The notes under the pieces are model-generated. The model saw only the letters and a list, made by a program, of their open reading frames with translations. It ran no database searches and had not been told where the DNA came from. This document shows positions 26,884 to 33,800 of a stretch of DNA of 64,000 nt, in pieces. The position numbers and the translations under genes are program-made. The stretch is from assembly GCA_045537905.1 (NCBI GenBank), contig JAZSQJ010000070.1, positions 10,360 through 74,359 on the forward strand, in the 5' to 3' direction. The stretch's first letter is position 1. The number at the start of each line of letters is the position of its first letter. This DNA is from SIG636 sp045537905. Lineage in GTDB: Bacteria; Bacillota; Clostridia; Oscillospirales; CAG-382.

Positions 26884-26911
26884 AGGAGTTGCAACACCGC
26901 AACTCCTTTCT
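26884..26911. terminator. Right copy of terminator hairpin before the pilus operon end
   Basis: The 24-bp hairpin (26884-26907) followed by TTCT on the plus strand. On the minus strand it directly follows the degenerate sortase stop codon (26915-26917) and can end the pilus operon. Confidence 0.75.
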
Positions 26912-26914
26912 GTT

Positions 26915-27496
26915 TTAATCTAATTTGCACCTTACAACGGTGTACTCGAAGCCGTAGCTGTTTCTTGCAAAAAAGCTAAGCTCCCCTTCCCCATCAGACA
27001 GCTTCTCGTAGGAAACGTCCTCAGTTATAAGAATCTCACTTACCGCATAGGTGTAGCGAGCACCCAAGGTGTCGGTAAAATATACCGTATCGCCCGTGGA
27101 TATATTCTTCATAAAATCAAACTGGCCCTCGTTATCACTGCCGCCGATTATCAGACTGCTGTCGTATATGCTGCCGTCGAATCTATGGGGATATTTGCTT
27201 ACGTCCTTTGCACTCCATTTATTTGCAACGGGCAAGCACACGTTATAAGCGGGTATCTCTATAATACCTACAAAGTCTACACCGTCCAGCTCTATGGAAG
27301 GCATAACGGTGTCTCCCTTGCCGTCAGGATATCCGTTTTGGACTTCAGGCATCAGTTCTTTCATTTCCTCGGTAATAGCCGCCGCCTTGTCTTTGTTGCC
27401 GGGAATGGCAATTCTGTTAACCACAAGCAAGGCCAGAGCCGATGCAAACAAAAGAATGCCCAAGATGAGGATTATCTGCGATACTCTTTTAGTCAT
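26915..27496 (-). CDS. Degenerate class B/D-like sortase lacking catalytic His and Cys
   Basis: 193 residues. An N-terminal membrane anchor (about 7-28) precedes a sortase-fold domain with VDFVGIIEIPAYNVCLPVAN. The segment that normally reads TVIYGHN or VVIAGH is SLIIGGSDNEGQF, with Ser120 at the catalytic His position. The TLxTC segment is LSFFARNSYGF, with Arg178 at the Cys position; the downstream VVRC keeps the Arg. The frame is clean. Transpeptidation should be impossible, so a structural, chaperone or regulatory role in pilus assembly is inferred. Its ATG lies inside the end of the minor pilin gene (8-base overlap), which implies coupled translation. It is last in the pilus operon. Confidence 0.8.
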   Translation of the reverse strand: MTKRVSQIILILGILLFASALALLVVNRIAIPGNKDKAAAITEEMKELMPEVQNGYPDGKGDTVMPSIELDGVDFVGIIEIPAYNVCLPVANKWSAKDVSKYPHRFDGSIYDSSLIIGGSDNEGQFDFMKNISTGDTVYFTDTLGARYTYAVSEILITEDVSYEKLSDGEGELSFFARNSYGFEYTVVRCKLD

Positions 27497-28397
27497 TAGC
27501 TTTCCTCTTTATGCCAACAGAAAGGAGCATAAGGATTGCGCCTACGGAAAACAATGCCAAAACATAGGGCCAAACTACTGCCACGTCGCCCGTGGGAGGT
27601 GGAGGTATTACCGTCTTAAAGGTGTTGGTTACGATAAAGGCAGTACCTTCCTCGGTAACGCTTACGGTATAATTTTCGGCAATGTTTCGTTCTACAACAG
27701 TCCACTTGCTGCCATCGTCTGCCGCCTTCCAGCTGTAGGACCAATTGTTTTCTGCAGAAAGGGTTTGCGTCTCAACCGTCTTCCCATCCTTAAAAATTTC
27801 TATTTCTATAGAGGTGGGGCGTTTGTCGGAGCCGGAATCCTTCCACTGCTTTACAACCTTATACTCAAGCTCATCAGGCTCGGGAACGTGGGTAGTATGC
27901 TTGGGAAGAGCCGTTACCTCGTACTGAGGATTGCCGTCTGCATCGGGTCTGGGCAGAGAGGAGAAAAAGCTTTCAAAGCTGTATATCAAATCGTTCTTTT
28001 CGCTCTGTACGCCGTATACAAGATAAAGTCCCTTGCTAAGACCTTCAAAGACAGCCTTACCCTCCTCGTCGGTCTTGACGGTAGCGGCAGGAGAAATGCC
28101 GTCAGCTACTATATAGGAGGTGAGAGTAGTAGCGATAGTACGCCACTCCTCCTGACTTTTTACAACTTTGACATCAACGGGATAGTCCTTGAAGTCACCG
28201 CTGAGGGTATAGGCACCGTCTGCACCTATATCGGCTACACGGAACAGGCTTATTTCAAGACCGTCAAACAAAAGCTCCTCTGCCTTATACACAACCGTAA
28301 GGGTAGCTGTTTGTTCACCATCCTCAGCAAAGGCAAGGGTGCCGCCCATTTGCAACAGCAACGCCAAGGTTATTAAAAACACAAGTATTTTTTTCAT
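27489..28397 (-). CDS. Minor (basal) pilin with Cna-B domain
   Basis: 302 residues. A signal peptide covers about 1-24. An N-terminal pilin-like beta domain (about 30-150) is followed by a Cna-B-type domain (about 170-258) from YKVVKQWKDSGSDKRP to FIVTNTFK, a fold that usually forms Lys-Asn isopeptide bonds. The C-terminus has a sorting-signal layout: a PPPTGD motif in place of LPxTG, a hydrophobic helix, and the tail IKRKAND. Short length and a non-LPxTG motif fit a basal pilin that joins the cell wall. It lies 3 bases after the class C sortase gene. Confidence 0.85.
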   Translation of the reverse strand: MKKILVFLITLALLLQMGGTLAFAEDGEQTATLTVVYKAEELLFDGLEISLFRVADIGADGAYTLSGDFKDYPVDVKVVKSQEEWRTIATTLTSYIVADGISPAATVKTDEEGKAVFEGLSKGLYLVYGVQSEKNDLIYSFESFFSSLPRPDADGNPQYEVTALPKHTTHVPEPDELEYKVVKQWKDSGSDKRPTSIEIEIFKDGKTVETQTLSAENNWSYSWKAADDGSKWTVVERNIAENYTVSVTEEGTAFIVTNTFKTVIPPPPTGDVAVVWPYVLALFSVGAILMLLSVGIKRKAND

Positions 28398-28400
28398 ATA

Positions 28401-29228
28401 CTAGTCCTCCCTGTCATCTTTTTTCACAGGCTTAAACAATACTATCATCATAAGCACAAAGAGTATGGGCAGTGCAACGATAGGTGCAACGACCAACACG
28501 TCTATAACGTATCCGTCGGTTTTAACGTAAATAACCTTATGCTCAATCGTTTCTATACGGCGTCCCCGTACCAAAAGACGCTCCGTATTAACGCCGTAAG
28601 GCGTGCAAGTGAGCAGGGTGCAATAATCACCGCCTGAGTCTATCTGCAAAAGAGATGCATCGTCAGGCATTACTATGCGTATCTGGTCCACCTGATAGGT
28701 CAACGTACGGTCGAGGATGGTAACGGTAAAGGTGTCGCCTACTGACAGCTTATCAAGGTCGGTAAACAGCTTTGCACTGGGCAGACCGCGGTGGGCAGAC
28801 ACAACGGCATGGGTGCCTGTGCCGCCTATAGGCAGGCTTGTTCCCTGCAGATGACCTATGGCTACGGACAAAACGCCGTCCGAGGTGCCGTGGTACAAGG
28901 GAAGCTCTATACCGATTTTCTTTATTGTTACATAGCCCATCATACCTACGGAGTTAAGATTAAGCACGTCAAAGTAGCCGTCAACCTGATTATACTCCGT
29001 AAGTGGATAGTCCAGACTGCTTAGTTTTTTATTATACTCCTCGGCTTTGTTAAATATGGCGGTGTAGTCCGCATTATTAAGGGCGTCAAGCATAGACTGA
29101 TAGTCAACTATAGCCATTGACTGGGTCTTAGAGTTCCAATAATCGCTGAGTGCAGGATACAGCATAATTGAAAGCCCTATAAAAAACGCAAGGAGCAACA
29201 TAAACGTTGGCCATTTTTTTTGTTTCAT
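28401..29228 (-). CDS. Class C sortase (pilin polymerase)
   Basis: 275 residues. N-terminal membrane helix (about 7-25) and C-terminal membrane helix (about 245-267), as is typical of class C. The catalytic triad is intact: H146 in VVSAHRGLP, C208 in TLLTCTPYG and R221 in LLVRGRR. It should link pilin monomers through LPxTG and a pilin-motif Lys outside the membrane. A clear class C lid motif (DP[FWY]) is not obvious; DYW at about 29-31 is a possible stand-in. It is first after the internal promoter and hairpins at 29254-29364. Confidence 0.93.
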   Translation of the reverse strand: MKQKKWPTFMLLLAFFIGLSIMLYPALSDYWNSKTQSMAIVDYQSMLDALNNADYTAIFNKAEEYNKKLSSLDYPLTEYNQVDGYFDVLNLNSVGMMGYVTIKKIGIELPLYHGTSDGVLSVAIGHLQGTSLPIGGTGTHAVVSAHRGLPSAKLFTDLDKLSVGDTFTVTILDRTLTYQVDQIRIVMPDDASLLQIDSGGDYCTLLTCTPYGVNTERLLVRGRRIETIEHKVIYVKTDGYVIDVLVVAPIVALPILFVLMMIVLFKPVKKDDRED

Positions 29229-29253
29229 TTACAATAATTACTTCCTTAATTTT

Positions 29254-29326
29254 CGGTGCAGAAGCCGCTGCCCTACTGTTAAGACATCGGCTTCTGCACC
29301 CAAAACCAAAGGCTTTGGGTGCAGAA
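29254..29326 (-). promoter_or_regulatory. Mutually exclusive hairpins between major pilin and sortase genes
   Basis: In minus-strand RNA three segments occur in order: TTCTGCACCCAAA (29326-29314), its complement extended by GCCG (29304-29288), and CGGCTTCTGCACCG (29267-29254). The middle segment can pair with either neighbour (13-base and 12-base stems) but not both. Neither hairpin has a proper U-tract, so an RNA-processing, stability or attenuation switch is likelier than a plain terminator. Confidence 0.55.
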
Positions 29327-29335
29327 TATATTAGT

Positions 29336-29364
29336 ATTATACCAATAAAATTACGATTAGTCAA
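29336..29364 (-). promoter_or_regulatory. Internal promoter for the sortase-minor pilin genes
   Basis: Minus-strand TTGACT (29364-29359), 17-base spacer, TATAAT (29341-29336). The -35 box overlaps the major pilin stop codon. Transcription would begin just before the hairpin switch. Confidence 0.6.
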
Positions 29365-30760
29365 CAACCTTGGACATTCTTACTCTGGTAACGAAGAATA
29401 TGCCTGCAAGGAGAGCTACAAGACCGCCAACCAGGATGAACATGGTGGTGCCGAAGCCGCCGGTTTCAGGAAGAACTGCACCGGTCTTGTTGATTACCTG
29501 TACACCGCCTTCAATGTAAATCCCTTCGGTAACGGTTGCATCGTTATTAGCAGCGCTGATAGTAACAGACTGGCGTGCGGTAAGCTTGTTATAGCCTGCA
29601 GGAGCAACAGTTTCTTCAAGATAATAAGTAGCACTGTCGAGACCGGCGATGGTAGCTTTACCGTTAAGGGTTTCGATTTCAACGCCGGTTTCGCCTGCCT
29701 TAGCTACACGGTAAGAACCGTCTTCGATCTTAATAACGGAGATCTCGTTGCCTGCGGTAGCAGCATCGTAAAGCTTAAACTTAGCGCCGTTAAGAGTTGT
29801 GTCAGATTCATTAGTCTTTACAAGATCAAAACTGTAAACATAGGTAGTTGTGGTTGCTTCGTTAGACTTAAGGTCGCTGTTTTCGCCGTACACAAGGAAG
29901 GTCTTGTTGAGGTTGCCTGCACCGCCAACAACAGCATTTTCGTTGATGGTAGCTGTATATTCAACAACGATAGCCTTGTTTGCAAGGGTAGCAACATAAG
30001 AGTTTTCAAACGAAATCTCAAAATCACAACCGTCGGTAAGATCAGTTGCGGTTACTGTGTAGTTAGCTTCATCAACAGCAACGCCGTCAACGGTAACAGA
30101 GCTAACGCCGGCATAATCAAGACCTGCATCCATTACGTCGTGAAGAACGTAATTCTCAGCACCTGCAACAACGTTGATGGTGGTCTTAAAGTTTACGGTA
30201 GCAAAGAAATTGTCGTCGTTGGTTTCGCCCCAAGCATCGTCTTCTTTAACTTCCTTGGAAACGTTGGGGATAAGGTTCTTATCGTCTTTTTCGAAGGAGG
30301 TATCAGTGGTGTCGAGCACGCAGAGAGTACCAACGGTGGAGTCTACAAGGTAGTAACCAAGGTCAAGACCTGTAAAGGAAACGGTAGTGCCATCAGCTTC
30401 TACGCTTTCGGTGGCGGAGATAGAATTGGTCTCAGCGTAAGCGATAGCGGCAGCAGCGATAGCAGCAGCGTCGGATGCGGAAACGGTTACACCGTTAGCA
30501 ACGGTAACGATACCGGTATCTTCAGCGTAGCTAAAGTAAGCGCTTTGTGCTTTGAAGAAATCAACCCATTCAGAAACAGCAGTGTAGGTATAAGCTTTAG
30601 CAGTTGCATTATAGCTAAGGTCTGCTATTTTGTAAATGGAGTAGTCCTGACCAGCAACGGTGTTGTTGATGGTAATGGAGCCTTCGCCTTCAGCGGATAC
30701 GGAGATGCAGCAAGCCATAAGAAGCATTACTGCGCAGAGGATTGCAACGATTCTTTTCAT
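29357..30760 (-). CDS. Major pilin (LPETG, isopeptide-forming)
   Basis: 467 residues from the ATG at 30760, which follows AAAGGA by 8-9 bases. Signal peptide about 1-24. Beta-rich pilin domains follow, with a Lys-containing stretch NLIPNVSKEVKEDD that could hold the pilin-motif lysine. An E-box YYLEETVAPAGYN lies at about 375-388. The sorting signal starts at LPETGG (L430), followed by a hydrophobic helix and a tail with Arg/Lys. Known pilins of this kind are polymerised by class C sortase into a shaft. A second promoter after its stop lets it be made at a different level from the assembly genes. Confidence 0.93.
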   Translation of the reverse strand: MKRIVAILCAVMLLMACCISVSAEGEGSITINNTVAGQDYSIYKIADLSYNATAKAYTYTAVSEWVDFFKAQSAYFSYAEDTGIVTVANGVTVSASDAAAIAAAAIAYAETNSISATESVEADGTTVSFTGLDLGYYLVDSTVGTLCVLDTTDTSFEKDDKNLIPNVSKEVKEDDAWGETNDDNFFATVNFKTTINVVAGAENYVLHDVMDAGLDYAGVSSVTVDGVAVDEANYTVTATDLTDGCDFEISFENSYVATLANKAIVVEYTATINENAVVGGAGNLNKTFLVYGENSDLKSNEATTTTYVYSFDLVKTNESDTTLNGAKFKLYDAATAGNEISVIKIEDGSYRVAKAGETGVEIETLNGKATIAGLDSATYYLEETVAPAGYNKLTARQSVTISAANNDATVTEGIYIEGGVQVINKTGAVLPETGGFGTTMFILVGGLVALLAGIFFVTRVRMSKVVD

Positions 30761-30806
30761 AACATAATTCCTTTCTGTTTTTTTGTTTATTTTAGTATGT
30801 TGCAAA

Positions 30807-33800
30807 CTAATTGGAACGATTGTTTTTACGCTTATATCTCAGCACACAAGCTCCGCCAAAGGCAAGAAGCATTACAGCAATGCCGATATAAGGCATAAGG
30901 CGTCTTATCAGACTGCCGTTTGTGGAAGGAAGCTCATAACCGCCTGCATTGTAGAAGGTTATGCCTGAAGCGTTTGTTATTTCCCCACTTGCGGTTAAAC
31001 CGTTAACACGGTCTTCGCTGTCAGCAATTTTGTAGGCCGTTTGATAGCCGCCCGCAGCAGTCTCGGTAACAGTCCATACTGCACCAATGGGCAGGTTTTG
31101 GATCTGAACGGTCTGACCGTGAGCAAGACTGATTGTAGCGGCACCGTCAACAAAGGCAACGGAGGTAATAACACCGCTTGTATCGGTACAGGAGTAGGTG
31201 CCTGTTAAGGGAGTAGCTCCGTTCATAACCCTTACGGTAAACTCAAAGCTTCCCGTAGTATTTTCCACACCCTCTACTTCCTTGGATATGGACAGCACAC
31301 CGACAAGGGCGTTTTCAAAGCTGAAGGTGCTTACACCGCTACCCGTACCGTTAAGCAACAGGGTAGGTGTTGCGGTGGTTTTACCCGTAGAAGAATCAAC
31401 AGAAAAATCAACCTTAAGGATGTAATAATCAGTATCGTAGCCGGGATAGATGTCTGCGCCCTCCTCGTTAATCAGGAAGTAGGCGCTTGCACTTGTATCC
31501 CAAGAGGAGTTAAAGCTGAGTGTGAAGCTTACGGGTGCCGCCGCCGTGCCGTTAACCATAACGGTTTGAGACATCACAACACCGCCGTCAACGGGTACAT
31601 AGGCACCGTCAACCAAGCTTACCTGCGTCAATTTCACGGTGTAATCGTGGTCGGCACCGTCGGAATTGAGCAGAGTTTTGTTACCGTTTACGCTTAGCTC
31701 AATCGGATCGACGCTGTTTGTAACCGTAACGACGTGCTTAGTGGAAAGAGCCGCATTACCAACAACGACGCCGCCGTTGGTTGACAGGGTCTGGCTAAGG
31801 CTTCCATCCCACGCCGTATATGTGCCTGGGTTATTATTAGCACAGCTAAAGGAATAAGCCGTTTTATAGGTAGTGCTTGTTACCTCGTTAAGCTCTATCT
31901 TGGTCTCAGCCAGGATATTGTTGAACTTAACATACTTGTCAGAGCTGAACGTAACCTTACCTGCGGTGGTCACTGTGTGCATACCGCTTACCAAGGTGCC
32001 GTCGGCATTATATAGCTCATAGGGAGTGCCCACCGGGACGGGAACACCGTCAAATTTCAGGTCGAAGGTAAAGTTTCTTACCGCATTATTGAAGTCATCA
32101 AGCTCCTTGTGTATCTCAAGGGAGCTGTAGTAGTTTTCGTTAACCACATTGGTTACGTCAACTATCTGGATAGTCTGACGTTCATCAATAGTACGCTTAA
32201 AGATCTGAACCTCGGTAAGACCTACAACACCGCTGCCGGAGCCGGGAACGGTATTATCGCCCACAACTATAGAATCCACGTAAACCTTTACTACAACTAT
32301 GTTGCCGATAACGGGAGTACCCGTAATGGCATATTTGCGGACGTTGGCGGTAGATTCAATCTGTACGTGCTGATTTTTAGTAACAGAACCGAGGAGCGTA
32401 CACTGGGTATAAGATTTTGCGTAACCGACGTACACCTCAATCCTATCGGGAAAGCCGCCGTAGTAACGATTCCTTACAGTGGAGTATACGTTTACCTCGC
32501 CGACCTCAGCCGCCTCAGGTAAAACGAAATAGATATTAAACGACCCGGTGCTCAAAGGGTTAAAGCCGCTTGTGGTGACTTCCATAACGTTTGACGTGCC
32601 GTTTGTGGAAATAACACCGTCGTTTAGTTTACCTGCGTGGTCTATTGTATGTGCCGTGTATCCGTTTGCTTCGCCGTAGTCGCTCGTGTTGGGGACTGCC
32701 TGGCTACCCAAGGCGTACAAACCGCCGTTGGTTGATGCGGCAACATTTATATGCATAGCTTCCTCGGCACCGCTGTTAGCGTGAATATGGTCGCTTTCTA
32801 TAGCGTAGTAGTGTACTCCACCCACGACAATATCCTCGTTAACGTTACTAGACGGGGGATTTGGTGCAATTTCTATAGTGACCGCCGAATACTGTGAGGC
32901 GTATTTTTTATCAACAAGCTCCCTGACGAAAAACTCTTTATCAAGGGGAACACCGCCCATTGCAACTTCATTCGCTTTAATGCGGATAATGCCGTTTGCA
33001 TCAACAGTTCTACTTTCTATAAACTGAAGAGTCGCTTTGTCATACACCGCATATTCCGTACCGGGCTCTATAAGAACGGTATTATTATCGGTATCAGAAA
33101 CACCGTCAATATGTTCAACTATCTGGAAAAGATAGTAGGGGTCGCCGACAACGGTACCGGCTTGAACCTCTTTGGAAATCTCTATACTGTTTTTAGGCAT
33201 TGCAGTAAGGTTGAAGTTGATGCTGCACATACTGGAGCCCGAACCGCGCTCCATATAGTAGAAGTCAAGGGAGTGAACGGTATCTTCTGCAAAAGTACCG
33301 TTTACCAAGCTATTTGTGCTCATACCTGCCGCAGTAAGAATTTCAGCAAAGGTAACTACCTTATAGGGGGTAGATTCAATTTCACCCGTAAAGTCAAGCA
33401 GCTTGTAGTAGTAAACCTTACCCTCCCTGAAATTGATGGTACCGCCAACGTGGCTGTGGATACCTGAAAGGTCCAGGAACAAAACACCGTCAAGATATAC
33501 CCAAACGTCATCGTCACCGGTGAAATTAAAGGTCATATCGTCCTTATCTGCACCTACAACACCGCCCTTGGGCTGTGCAAAATCAAAATGTATATCCATA
33601 CCGAAGAAGAAGTTGCTTTCTTCATCGAAGTCTATGGAAAACAACTTATCAAAGCCGTTTTTTGCCACCGTCTTTTCGTAAAGCTGATAAGAAGCGTCGG
33701 TGGTAGACGTTACCTTATCGGAATAATATTTAAGAAGCTGATAAGGCAGTACGCCTGCGCTTTCATATCCGCTGAGGAAAGAAGAGGTACCCGTAAGGTT

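Noticed and set aside
29207..30898. 563-codon open frame antisense to the major pilin
   Set aside because: Shadow of the pilin gene, with a repetitive low-complexity product. The pilin has signal peptide, E-box and LPETG.
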